Positions 8,812 through 17,605 of a stretch of 64,000 nt of DNA are shown one piece after another (within the stretch, counting starts at the first letter, position 1; every line of letters starts with the position of its first letter). Below the pieces are notes generated by a model, which worked only from the letters and a program-made list of their open reading frames with translations, made no database searches and was not told the DNA's origin. The stretch covers positions 2,979,001 to 3,043,000 of the forward strand of contig NZ_CP101527.1 in assembly GCF_026427595.1 (NCBI RefSeq). The letters are read 5' to 3'. This DNA is from Alkalimarinus sediminis (GTDB lineage Bacteria > Pseudomonadota > Gammaproteobacteria > Pseudomonadales > Oleiphilaceae). A program made the translations under genes and the position numbers.

Positions 8812-8883
8812 ACTCATACATTTATACACTCATACACTCATACATTTATACATTCGTACTCGCATACATTCATACACATACGC
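8812..8883. repeat. Tandem 8-bp repeat, about nine units
   Basis: Successive octamers read ACTCATAC, ATTTATAC, ACTCATAC, ACTCATAC, ATTTATAC, ATTCGTAC, TCGCATAC, ATTCATAC and ACATACGC. All but the last end in TAC at the same phase. The array lies between the RNA terminator and the 3' end of the methyltransferase gene. It is non-coding and shows no dyad symmetry. It may be a variable-number repeat. Confidence 0.85.
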
Positions 8884-8921
8884 AGAAATAGAAACAGACA
8901 CCACCGCAGCACTGCTAGCTA

Positions 8922-9581
8922 TTATTGCTCGCCCTCTGCATGATAGATCCTCACTTGGTTAAACTCCTCAAACTCGTTGAGGTCAGGCCAAGTTCTGCAA
9001 GTAACCGTCTGCTTCAATTCATAAGCCTCATCACCTAAATGCTTGACCCGTGAATCAGCCAGAATAATGAGCGAAGCTGTCTGTTTAAAGCGCGCCAAAA
9101 AAGGCATATTTTCTGCGTCATACAACACATCTGCAGCGACAATTACATCAATATCAGCCAACACCTTGTCGAGATCATCAGAGATTTCAATCTCTACATG
9201 ATTAAGACTCGCATTTGCTTTTGCTGCATCCAGCGCATCATGATCAATATCACAAGCAATAGCTCGCTTTGCACCGGCTTTAGCAGCAGCAATAGCGACG
9301 ATGCCAGAGCCTGCACCAAAATCCAGCACATGCTTACCCGCGACCAACTCAGGGTGCTGCAAAATATAACTAGCAAGTGCCTGACCACTGGCCCAACAGA
9401 AAGACCAGTAAGCGGGCTCAGCTACAACGGCTTGAGCTTCGTCATGGCTTAAAGGCCCTTCTAGCACTTCAGGGTTAAACAAGTACAATGAAATGGCCTG
9501 ACAACCTCCGGGCTGAGTGATAGATACATCACCTTTCGAGAGGGTTTTACGAATATTTTCGATTAGCTTATTTTTAGTCAT
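8922..9581 (-). CDS. Class I SAM methyltransferase, ETF-beta lysine methyltransferase type
   Basis: The protein is 219 aa. Motif I is VLDFGAGSGIVAIAA, motif II has CDIDHDALDAAKANASLN, and motif post-II/IV is VIVAADVLYD. The upstream segment AYWSFCWASGQALASYIL closely resembles the 'PfWaf.WpgGqaLarylL' stretch of the METTL20/ETFBKMT family, whose members methylate lysines of electron-transfer flavoprotein beta and, in some bacteria, ribosomal protein L7/L12. The substrate here is an inference from family. No etf genes are in the window. It is divergent from mnmH and downstream of the CsrB-like RNA on the opposite strand. A generic PrmA-like function is the alternative. Confidence 0.8.
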   Translation of the reverse strand: MTKNKLIENIRKTLSKGDVSITQPGGCQAISLYLFNPEVLEGPLSHDEAQAVVAEPAYWSFCWASGQALASYILQHPELVAGKHVLDFGAGSGIVAIAAAKAGAKRAIACDIDHDALDAAKANASLNHVEIEISDDLDKVLADIDVIVAADVLYDAENMPFLARFKQTASLIILADSRVKHLGDEAYELKQTVTCRTWPDLNEFEEFNQVRIYHAEGEQ

Positions 9582-9755
9582 GGCTAAAACTGTGATTCTC
9601 TATCTATTAGGTGATTATTTTTAACCCTGAGTAGGCTTTAATATAACTGCTTCCTAGGTTATCACCTCCATTTTCTTTATACTTCATATTTATACCGCCC
9701 GTTTTGAAATAATGATGCATCACCTCATTTCTAACCCCAAAAACAGTTAATAGCT

Positions 9756-10853
9756 ATGACAAGTCGGCCCAATACAGATAACTATTTAGACCTATTTCTA
9801 AATGACATCCCGATGATGGATGTTAGAGCACCAATTGAGTTTAACAAAGGTTCATTTCCCCACACCGTTAATGAGCCTTTAATGAACGATGAAGAGCGTC
9901 ACCTAGTCGGTATTCGCTATAAGCAACAGGGTCAAGACAGTGCAATTGAGTTGGGCAACGAACTGGTTTGCGGTGATACTAAAGCCAAACGCATAGAGCA
10001 GTGGTTGGCATTTACCCAAAAACACCCAGAAGGCTACTTATATTGTTTCCGTGGAGGTCTTCGTTCACGAACGACACAACAGTGGTTAAGCGATGCGGGT
10101 ACCGAATACCCCCTAATTACCGGTGGCTACAAAGCTATGCGTCGTTTTTTGATTGACCAACTGCTAGTGTCAGCTGAACGCAAAAATTATCGAATTATTA
10201 GCGGCCGAACGGGCACGGGTAAAACCCGCTTACTTAAACGAACCCCTAACTATGTAGACCTCGAAGGCTTAGCGAACCACAGAGGCTCAAGTTTTGGCCG
10301 ACAGTTAACCCCTCAACCTAGCCAGATCGATTTTGAGAACGCCCTCTCTATAGAGCTGCTCAAAGCTCGCCACCTTCGCACCGGCCCGGTCTATATCGAA
10401 GATGAAAGCCGTTTAATTGGCCGCAATGCCGTCCCCCAAGAGTTCAGAGATAGATCAACGGTCAGCGATATAGTCTTACTCGAAGCTCCATTAGAGGAGC
10501 GAATAGATATGGTACTGCAAGACTATGTAATCGATATGACCAATGCTTATAAGCTTCATGCAGGCGAAGAAGAGGGGTTCAATCTCTTTTCTGAGTATCT
10601 GTTAAACAGTGTCGCTCGCATTCAAAAGCGTCTTGGGGGTGAACAGGCTCAACACCTGCAGGCGATTATGCATGATGCCCTTAAAGCACAGCAGAATAAC
10701 GGCTCGCTTGAGCGTCATAAAGAGTGGATTCAAACCCTGTTATCAAAATACTACGATCCAATGTATGACTTTCAGCTGAGTAAAAAAGCCGATCGCATTA
10801 TTTTCAGGGGCGATCAGAACAGCATTCTGGATTGGATTGACCAAGGCCGGTAA
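9756..10853 (+). CDS. mnmH: tRNA 2-selenouridine synthase MnmH (SelU/YbbB)
   Basis: MnmH replaces the sulfur of 2-thiouridine at the tRNA wobble position with selenium from selenophosphate, via a geranylated intermediate. The protein is 365 aa (E. coli 364). The N-terminal rhodanese domain carries the catalytic Cys97 in YLYCFRGGLRSR. The C-terminal P-loop domain has GRTGTGKT at 150-157. The start ATG has only a weak ribosome site. It opens a same-strand run with an ABC importer and selD, so import, activation and tRNA transfer of selenium are grouped. No selA, selB or selC is present in the window. Confidence 0.96.
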   Translation: MTSRPNTDNYLDLFLNDIPMMDVRAPIEFNKGSFPHTVNEPLMNDEERHLVGIRYKQQGQDSAIELGNELVCGDTKAKRIEQWLAFTQKHPEGYLYCFRGGLRSRTTQQWLSDAGTEYPLITGGYKAMRRFLIDQLLVSAERKNYRIISGRTGTGKTRLLKRTPNYVDLEGLANHRGSSFGRQLTPQPSQIDFENALSIELLKARHLRTGPVYIEDESRLIGRNAVPQEFRDRSTVSDIVLLEAPLEERIDMVLQDYVIDMTNAYKLHAGEEEGFNLFSEYLLNSVARIQKRLGGEQAQHLQAIMHDALKAQQNNGSLERHKEWIQTLLSKYYDPMYDFQLSKKADRIIFRGDQNSILDWIDQGR

Positions 10854-10915
10854 AATTGCCAACCCCAAACCTAATTTATTGACTCCCTTTCACTATAAGG
10901 AAATAACCTAACACC

Positions 10916-11806
10916 ATGACTATCCTCAACGCCACACGCTCAACCTCTCGCTTGGCCAAAGCCTTAACAGTCATTCTCATAAGCGTAGGGTTTGGTTCTG
11001 GCGCTAATGCCGAGCCATTTATATTCACTGCCATTCCCGATCAAGATGAAACTCAACTTCAACAACGCTTTGGTAAAGTGGCCACTTACTTAGAAAAAAA
11101 CCTTAAAGTAGATGTAAAGTATATTCCAGTTAAGTCTTATACTTCAGCCGTGACGGCTTTCAGAAACAACCAGGTACAGCTTGCATGGTTCGGCGGTTTA
11201 TCCGGTGTGCAAGCGAGACGCTTAGTGCCCGACTCAAATGCCATCGCACAAGGCATTGAAGACCAGTTTTTTAAGTCCTATATCATTGCTCATCACAGCA
11301 CTCACCTAAAACCACAAAAGACCCTATCGGACAAACTAGCCAATATGACTTTCACATTTGGTTCAAAAGGGTCTACTTCTGGTCGGTTAATGCCTGAGTT
11401 TTATCTCCGTGAACACTTTAAGCAATCCCCCAACGAACTATTTAAAAGTGTAGGGTTCAGCGGTGACCATTCTCGTACCATCGCACTGGTGCAGTCTGGC
11501 GCATACCAATTAGGCGCTGTGAACTATAAAGTATGGGACAAAGGCCTGGCCGACGGCAAAATTGACACATCTAAAGTCTCTATCATCTGGGAAACTCCAA
11601 ACTACCCAGATTACCAGTGGACCATTCGTGGCGATGTCGATGCAAAATGGGGACAGGGCTTTAGCCAAAAAGTTAAGCAAGCCCTTCTTGATATTAAAGA
11701 TCCTGAGATCTTAAATGCATTCCCTCGTGAAGGGTTTGTTCCAGCGTCTAACAGCGATTATCAGCCCATTCTCGATACCGCTAAAAGCATTGGGATTATC
11801 GACTAA
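10916..11806 (+). CDS. PhnD-like periplasmic binding protein, putative selenium oxyanion importer
   Basis: The protein is 296 aa with a signal peptide ending ANA|EP at about residue 32. The mature part has the PhnD-type periplasmic binding fold: FTAIPDQDETQLQQRF, VKSYTSAVTAFRNNQVQLAWFGGLSG and FTFGSKGSTSGRLMP. PhnD relatives bind phosphonate, phosphite and other oxyanions. The flanking mnmH and selD genes argue that this one binds selenate or selenite, and members in this context are commonly named 'putative selenate' binding proteins. The ligand is inference. AAGGAA precedes the ATG. The stop codon directly abuts the GTG start of the ATPase gene. Confidence 0.8.
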   Translation: MTILNATRSTSRLAKALTVILISVGFGSGANAEPFIFTAIPDQDETQLQQRFGKVATYLEKNLKVDVKYIPVKSYTSAVTAFRNNQVQLAWFGGLSGVQARRLVPDSNAIAQGIEDQFFKSYIIAHHSTHLKPQKTLSDKLANMTFTFGSKGSTSGRLMPEFYLREHFKQSPNELFKSVGFSGDHSRTIALVQSGAYQLGAVNYKVWDKGLADGKIDTSKVSIIWETPNYPDYQWTIRGDVDAKWGQGFSQKVKQALLDIKDPEILNAFPREGFVPASNSDYQPILDTAKSIGIID

Positions 11807-12547
11807 GTGATACAGCATCACGATGTCCTCGCTAAGGCTGAGAAGGTAGTGCCGATAGAGTCAGAATCGCCACTACCTAGCTTAATAAACAAGCCGCTGT
11901 TTCGATTAGAGTCTCAGTCAATCGGTTGGGGGCACAAACCTGTTCTAGAGGGTGTAGACCTCTCTATCAAGGAGGGCGAGAAAGTCGCGATTATTGGCAA
12001 AAGCGGCGCTGGGAAGTCAACCTTGGTGCATAGCCTTTATCAACAGCAACCTAAAATCATTGCATACTGCGGCCAAGAGTACGGATTAGTCCCCTCACTC
12101 TCAGTTTTTCACAATATCTATATGGGCCAGCTCGATAAACACCACTTTACCTACAACCTTGTTAACTTATTGCGGCCATTCAAATCACAAGTCGGCAAGA
12201 TACGCCCCCTAGTCGAGAGCTTAGGTCTACAAGACCAACTCTTTCAATCCGCCGACAGATTGTCCGGTGGCCAGCAGCAGCGTGTTGCGGTGGCTAGAAC
12301 ACTGTTTCAAGAACGAGATATTTTTATAGGCGACGAGCCTATTTCTTCAGTTGATGAAGTTCAATCTGAACAGATATTGCAGCTCATTAACGGTCGCCAT
12401 CAAACGACCATACTAACACTGCACAATGTTGAGCTTGCGCTTCGCTTTTGCAGCCGTATTGTGGGCATTCGTAATGGCAGAGTAGAACTCGACAGTAGTG
12501 CAGATAACCTCTCGCCTTCTCAGCTAAGAACACTCTATCAAGACTGA
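11807..12547 (+). CDS. ABC importer ATPase of the putative selenium transporter
   Basis: The protein is 246 aa. Walker A is GKSGAGKST, the signature is [13 protein letters not shown], Walker B is DIFIGDEP, and the H-loop is TLHNVELALRFC. It is related to PhnC-type ATPases. About 35 residues precede the first beta strand, so the N-terminus is slightly extended. The GTG start immediately follows the TAA of the binding-protein gene, with no spacer and no good ribosome site, which suggests translational coupling. It energises the fused permease encoded 10 bp downstream. Substrate inference is as for the binding protein. Confidence 0.85.
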   Translation: MIQHHDVLAKAEKVVPIESESPLPSLINKPLFRLESQSIGWGHKPVLEGVDLSIKEGEKVAIIGKSGAGKSTLVHSLYQQQPKIIAYCGQEYGLVPSLSVFHNIYMGQLDKHHFTYNLVNLLRPFKSQVGKIRPLVESLGLQDQLFQSADRLSGGQQQRVAVARTLFQERDIFIGDEPISSVDEVQSEQILQLINGRHQTTILTLHNVELALRFCSRIVGIRNGRVELDSSADNLSPSQLRTLYQD

Positions 12548-12557
12548 GACAAAACAC

Positions 12558-14096
12558 GTGCCCTTAGTAAAAAACTCGAAACAACATGCATACTCTCACT
12601 TTCAATCGACCAGTGTGCAAAAGTTATCGTTTAGCTTGTTTGCGGTGGCATTACTCTGTCTATTGATAGCAGACACAGGCATTAATACTTCAGAGCCCTG
12701 GCAAGAGATCGGCCACATTGGCTTAGGCATGCTGACACCGTCGGTTCTATCACTCCCCGAGCTGCTCACTTCATTAGCAACTACATTAGCGTTTGCCCTA
12801 CTAGGCGTCACCATAGCCGCTATAGTCGGGATGTTTTTGGCTCATCTTTTTCAGTGGCGAGTGATTAGAGTGATCTCAGCGTTTATTCGCTCTATTCACG
12901 AGTTATTCTGGGCGCTACTGTTTCTGCAGGTATTTGGTTTAACAACCATTACTGGGCTATTAGCCATCATCATTCCTTACACCGGCATTTTCGCCAAAGT
13001 GTATGCTGAGACGCTAGAAGAGAGCGATCAAACCGCCTACCGGTCACTCCCCGCAGAAACAGGCCGATGGTCGTCGCACTTGTATGCCCGCTTGATGATG
13101 GCACTACCTCAACTCATTCACTATACCCAGTATCGCCTTGAGTGCGGTATTCGCAGTAGCTCTGTACTCGGCTTTATTGGCCTTCCCACATTGGGGTTTC
13201 ATCTTGAGTCATATTTTAAACAAGGCTATTACTCTGAGGCTGCGGGGGTGCTTTATCTATTTATTGCCGTAATCGCACTTATGCGTTTCTGGGCGAATAA
13301 GCGCTTAATTTTACCCCTACTGACGCTGTCTATTATATGGCTACCTTTTAAGGCAACAGTAAGCAGTGATCTGATGTTGCGTTTTTTTACTCATGATATT
13401 TTACCTTCACCATTACGCCAGCTTGGCCTATTCAGCATCGACGGTTGGCAACAAACATTCGACTGGTCGATATCATTGTGGCATGAGCAAGCAATGATCG
13501 GTAGTTGGAACACACTAATCCTGACCCAAATTGCACTGGTGGGTAGCGGTATTACAGCACTACTTCTCTACCCTCTTATTTCACCCCTGTTTTTCAGTCG
13601 CAAACAACGAGTTGTCGGGCACCTTTTTTTAGTCGTTCTGCGCTCAATTCCTGAGTTAATACTGGCATTTATCATCCTCCTCATTACAGGTCCCTCGATG
13701 ATCCCCGCCATATTTGCTCTGAGCTGGCATAATGGCGCCATTATTGCCCACCTGATTGGCCGCTATACTGAGGTAATCAAACTCCGGGCAGATAGCCCTC
13801 GGGGCGGTGATTTATATGCCTATGAGGTAACACCTAGGGTTTACAAACCTTTTCTGGCATTTTTGTTCTATCGCTGGGAAGTTATTTTGAGAGAGAGCGC
13901 GATTCTCGGTATTCTCGGAGTGCATACTCTCGGTTTCTTCATTGACTCAGCCTTCGAAGAACTTCGATTTGATCGTGCCTTGTTTTTGATTTTGATCACG
14001 GCACTACTTAATATTTTGGTAGACTCTATATCGCGCACGATTAGAAACAAGCTTCACCTATCAACATCGCCCAACATACAACCACGAGACCGCTGA
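12558..14096 (+). CDS. Fused double-domain ABC permease (PhnE-PhnE type)
   Basis: The protein is 512 aa with a GTG start, about twice the usual PhnE length. Two binding-protein-dependent permease domains lie in tandem. In the first, YAETLEESDQTAYRSLPAE near residue 155 is the EAA-loop region, followed by RSSSVLGFIGLPTLGF. In the second, RYTEVIKLRADSPRGGDLYAYE near residue 410 is followed by RESAILGILGVHTLGF. Each half ends with a similar '(S/A)(S/I)LGxxGxxTLGF' stretch, showing internal duplication. One chain can therefore supply both halves of the membrane channel. It is the last transporter gene before selD. Confidence 0.85.
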   Translation: MPLVKNSKQHAYSHFQSTSVQKLSFSLFAVALLCLLIADTGINTSEPWQEIGHIGLGMLTPSVLSLPELLTSLATTLAFALLGVTIAAIVGMFLAHLFQWRVIRVISAFIRSIHELFWALLFLQVFGLTTITGLLAIIIPYTGIFAKVYAETLEESDQTAYRSLPAETGRWSSHLYARLMMALPQLIHYTQYRLECGIRSSSVLGFIGLPTLGFHLESYFKQGYYSEAAGVLYLFIAVIALMRFWANKRLILPLLTLSIIWLPFKATVSSDLMLRFFTHDILPSPLRQLGLFSIDGWQQTFDWSISLWHEQAMIGSWNTLILTQIALVGSGITALLLYPLISPLFFSRKQRVVGHLFLVVLRSIPELILAFIILLITGPSMIPAIFALSWHNGAIIAHLIGRYTEVIKLRADSPRGGDLYAYEVTPRVYKPFLAFLFYRWEVILRESAILGILGVHTLGFFIDSAFEELRFDRALFLILITALLNILVDSISRTIRNKLHLSTSPNIQPRDR

Positions 14097-14164
14097 CGGC
14101 ATCATGATCACATCAACACCATGAACATATCAGCATCAGAAAACTATCTATTGGACACACTTAC

Positions 14165-16468
14165 ATGATAACCACCTCTCCTATCTCTCGTGATGTCGTT
14201 TTCATAGGCGGTGGCCATGCACATGCAGTAGCACTTAAGATGCTGGCGATGAAAACTCTGCCTGGTGTTCGGTTAACACTTATCTCAAGCCAGGTACAAA
14301 CGCCCTACTCTGGCATGTTGCCAGGGTTAATTGCAGGGCACTACCGTTATGACGAAACCCATATCGATCTGGGCAGATTGTGCAGAGCTTGTGGCGTTCG
14401 GTTTATAGAAGATACAGTCACCGGACTAAATGCAGAGACGCAAACCATTCACTGCAAAAACCACCCACCCTTTGGCTACGATATACTCTCAATTGATATC
14501 GGCTCAACACCCGATCAATCATCCGTAGAGGGGGCAAAAGAGTACACTCAAGGGGTTAAACCCGTGCCACAATTTTTGCACTACTGGCGCGACTTACAAC
14601 AACGACTATTTTCTGAAAGCAATACATCCACCGCTCACACTCACAACCTACCCCCTATACGGATAGGCACTGTTGGTGGAGGCGCCAGTGCAGTAGAGGT
14701 GCTACTAGCAATGCAGCACCACCTTTCGAGCCAAGCTAAACAACCTTCAACACCACAGCCTAACATCGAATATCACATCATATCGGGTGCAGAACAGATA
14801 CTCCCGAGTCACAACCAAAACGTTCGCAATCAATATACCGCGCTCCTCAAAACACGAGGCATTGTGGTCCACGACAAATTCAGGGTGTGTAAAATTGACC
14901 TGTCTGAACACTCTCAAGGGAGCGACAAAAAACAGCTCCATGCAGAAGACGGTCGAGAGGTTGAGCTAGACGAGATTATCTGGACGACAGCAGCAAAACC
15001 CGCGACCTGGCCTGCAAAAGCGGGGCTGTCTTGTAGCAGCCAAGGGTTTATTACCGTAAACGATTCACTGCAAACGCTATCTCACGAAAATATTTTTGCC
15101 AGCGGTGATATTGCCGACATGGTCAACCATCCTCGTCCCAAAGCGGGCGTTTTTGCCGTTAGGCAAGGAGTACCCCTAGCTAACAATATTTTGCTAGCGA
15201 TACAAAACAAGCCACTAAAGCCTTTCAAACCTCAAACGAAGTTTCTAAGCCTTGTTAGTACCGGTGATCAATATGCCGTCGCATCCAGGGGGCAGTGGGC
15301 ATTTTCTGGCTCATGGGTCTGGCGCTGGAAAGATTACATTGATCAAAAGTTCATGAAACAGCTGAACGAATTTAAAATGCCACAAGGTAACTCAAACCGT
15401 TCAGAGGTTCATGATATATCAGAAGAGTTAGCATCAGCGCCTATGAGATGCGGCGGTTGTGGCGCTAAAGTAGGACAACCCATTTTACAACGCGTCATCA
15501 ACCAACTCACCACGCCCCTCAATAACGATATTCAACTTGGGCTTGACGCCCCAGACGATGCAGCCGTCATCAGTGTGCCCAATGGAAAGCACTTGGTACA
15601 ATCTGTTGATGCCTTTAGAAGCATGATCGACGACGACTACCTGTTTGGCCAAATAGCCGCCAACCACGCCCTGGGCGATATCTTTGCCATGGGGGCAACC
15701 CCTCACTCAGCTCAAGCCATCGTGACGCTACCCTTTGCCAAAGAGTCAAAAGTAGAACAGCAACTATTGCATGTAATGGAAGGCGCAACCAAAATCTTTA
15801 ATCAATGTGGTATGGCACTAGTCGGAGGTCACACAGCAGAAGGAGCAGAGTTATCCTTGGGTTTTGTTGTTAATGGTTTGGCAGACCCAAATACACTTTT
15901 GAGAAAATCAGGCCTAAATGTTGGCGATAAGATCATCTTAACCAAACCACTAGGGACGGGAGCACTATTCGCAGCGGACATGCGCGGAGAAGCTCAGGGC
16001 GAGTGGATAAAACAAGCTATCCGGTCGATGACACTGCTAAATCAAACTGCAGCTGAGTGCCTGAGTAAACATGGAGCCAAAGCCTGCACCGACGTTACAG
16101 GTTTTGGATTAGTCGGGCATTTAGTTGAAATGCTGAGAGCCTCAAACGCAAGTGCTAATGTTACGCTAAATGACCTCCCTTTGCTGGGTGGCGTATCTGA
16201 GTGTTTTAGAGCGGGCATCGTGAGCACGCTGCAACCACAAAACGAAAAAATACGTCATGTCATCAGTAACCTAGACCAGGTTGCCGACCTACCTGACACA
16301 GCCATACTATTCGACCCTCAAACAGCAGGGGGGCTGATCGCCGGTATCCCCGCCGAAAATGCCGAACAGTGCATTGATGCGTTAGCATCTAGCGGATACA
16401 TCTACGCCACAATTATTGGCGAAGTAACGCCTCCTTGTTCAGGTACAAAACTAGTAACAATCACTTAA
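14165..16468 (+). CDS. selD: FAD-dependent oxidoreductase - selenide, water dikinase (SelD) fusion
   Basis: The protein is 767 aa. Residues 1 to about 390 form a pyridine-nucleotide-disulfide-oxidoreductase domain (FIGGGHAHAVALKML, and a second site GTVGGGASAVEVLLAM), related to NDH-2. Residues from about 425 to the end form SelD, which makes selenophosphate from selenide and ATP. The SelD active site is MRCGGCGAK with Cys429 and Cys432; Cys432 aligns with the essential Cys of E. coli SelD. Because it is Cys and not TGA-encoded Sec, no selenocysteine machinery is required. The fusion is known in other bacteria. The oxidoreductase half may generate reduced selenium for its partner; this is inference. 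Confidence 0.95.
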   Translation: MITTSPISRDVVFIGGGHAHAVALKMLAMKTLPGVRLTLISSQVQTPYSGMLPGLIAGHYRYDETHIDLGRLCRACGVRFIEDTVTGLNAETQTIHCKNHPPFGYDILSIDIGSTPDQSSVEGAKEYTQGVKPVPQFLHYWRDLQQRLFSESNTSTAHTHNLPPIRIGTVGGGASAVEVLLAMQHHLSSQAKQPSTPQPNIEYHIISGAEQILPSHNQNVRNQYTALLKTRGIVVHDKFRVCKIDLSEHSQGSDKKQLHAEDGREVELDEIIWTTAAKPATWPAKAGLSCSSQGFITVNDSLQTLSHENIFASGDIADMVNHPRPKAGVFAVRQGVPLANNILLAIQNKPLKPFKPQTKFLSLVSTGDQYAVASRGQWAFSGSWVWRWKDYIDQKFMKQLNEFKMPQGNSNRSEVHDISEELASAPMRCGGCGAKVGQPILQRVINQLTTPLNNDIQLGLDAPDDAAVISVPNGKHLVQSVDAFRSMIDDDYLFGQIAANHALGDIFAMGATPHSAQAIVTLPFAKESKVEQQLLHVMEGATKIFNQCGMALVGGHTAEGAELSLGFVVNGLADPNTLLRKSGLNVGDKIILTKPLGTGALFAADMRGEAQGEWIKQAIRSMTLLNQTAAECLSKHGAKACTDVTGFGLVGHLVEMLRASNASANVTLNDLPLLGGVSECFRAGIVSTLQPQNEKIRHVISNLDQVADLPDTAILFDPQTAGGLIAGIPAENAEQCIDALASSGYIYATIIGEVTPPCSGTKLVTIT

Positions 16469-16599
16469 TATCACGACCGTTGCCCTCTTCGGTTCAGGGA
16501 CTGTTTTTTCAAAAAAAATATTTGTTAGTGTCACTATCTCTCGTTTTTGTTCTAATATAGCTATAACAAAAAACTACTCACCTAAATGGAGAACGATTG

Positions 16600-17436
16600 A
16601 TGGATGACCTATTCGGAAGTTCAGAGCAGGCACAAGAAATAGTCCAAACGTTATGGACACTATGCCTAACTTACGCACCTAAACTACTACTTGCGCTTGT
16701 TACCCTTATTGTTGGTCTTTGGCTAATCAATAAAGTCGTTAATTTAACCTTAAGCAAAATGGAAAAAAACGTTGACCCAACGTTACATAAATTTATTGGT
16801 AGTTTGGTATCCGTTGGTTTAAAAGGCCTTCTTCTTATCTCAGTTGCCTCAATGGTTGGCATCGCCACGACTTCATTTATTGCAGTGCTGGGTGCTGCCG
16901 GTTTGGCGATTGGTCTTGCATTGCAAGGCAGCTTATCGAACTTTGCAGGCGGTGTACTAATACTAATATTCAAACCCTTTAAAGTTGGTGACCTTATTGA
17001 AGGTGGCGGCCACCTTGGCGTGGTAAAAGAGATACAAATCTTTAACACCATCTTAACCACGGCTGATAACCGTCGCGTTATCATCCCTAATGGTGTTCTT
17101 TCAAACAACAGCCTCATTAATGTAAACGTAGAACCAACACGCCGTGTTGATTTCGTATTCGGTATTGGTTACGGAGATGACATCAAAAAAACCAAAGAAA
17201 TTCTGCAGCGTATTGCAGACAACGACAGCCGCGTACTGAAAGACCCAGCACCGACTATAGTATTGTCTGAACTTGCAGATAGCTCGGTTAACTTTACCGT
17301 TCGCTTGTGGGTTAACACTGCCGATTATTGGGGGGTTTACTTCGATACTCACGAAGCCGTTAAAACTACATTCGATGCCGAAGGCATCTCTATCCCATTC
17401 CCTCAGCAAGATGTACATATGCATCAGGTGGCGTAA
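16600..17436 (+). CDS. mscS: Small-conductance mechanosensitive channel MscS
   Basis: The protein is 278 aa (E. coli MscS 286). Three N-terminal membrane segments are followed by the pore helix GAAGLAIGLALQGSLSNFAGGVLIL. The beta-domain PFKVGDLIEGGGHLGVVKEIQIFNT and RRVIIPNGVLSNNSLIN follow. MscS releases solutes on hypo-osmotic shock. I choose ATG 16600 over TTG 16597: GGAG at 16588-16591 is 8 nt from the ATG but only 5 from the TTG. It stands alone after the selenium genes, with a 131-bp gap carrying no strong terminator. A perfect hairpin follows its stop. Confidence 0.94.
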   Translation: MDDLFGSSEQAQEIVQTLWTLCLTYAPKLLLALVTLIVGLWLINKVVNLTLSKMEKNVDPTLHKFIGSLVSVGLKGLLLISVASMVGIATTSFIAVLGAAGLAIGLALQGSLSNFAGGVLILIFKPFKVGDLIEGGGHLGVVKEIQIFNTILTTADNRRVIIPNGVLSNNSLINVNVEPTRRVDFVFGIGYGDDIKKTKEILQRIADNDSRVLKDPAPTIVLSELADSSVNFTVRLWVNTADYWGVYFDTHEAVKTTFDAEGISIPFPQQDVHMHQVA

Positions 17437-17451
17437 TCGCCTGTTGTTATA

Positions 17452-17485
17452 CCCAGTCTGCAAATAGCGTTATTTGCAGACTGGG
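17452..17485. repeat. Perfect 15-bp hairpin after mscS
   Basis: CCCAGTCTGCAAATA (17452-17466) and TATTTGCAGACTGGG (17471-17485) are exact inverted repeats with a GCGT loop, 15 bp after the mscS stop. No T-run follows, so it is either a mRNA-stabilising or factor-assisted 3' structure or a binding site. Confidence 0.8.
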
Positions 17486-17605
17486 ACTCCCTCGATAACC
17501 TCTTCTACCGATACATCAAGCTCAACACTTTCCTTACGTTGGTGTTTACAGTCATTTTCACGTTCGAAGTTGTTAGGTTAAGAGTAAACATGTGTGACAT
17601 AGAGC

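Noticed and set aside
8812-8883. Possible CRISPR array
   Set aside because: The unit is only 8 bp with no spacers and no cas genes are present.
9609-9667. AGGTGAT / ATCACCT inverted pair between the methyltransferase gene and mnmH
   Set aside because: Seven bases separated by 45 bp can arise by chance, and no known regulator consensus fits.
15443-15460. Possible selenocysteine codon in selD
   Set aside because: Both active-site codons are TGC/TGT (Cys) and the frame has no internal TGA.
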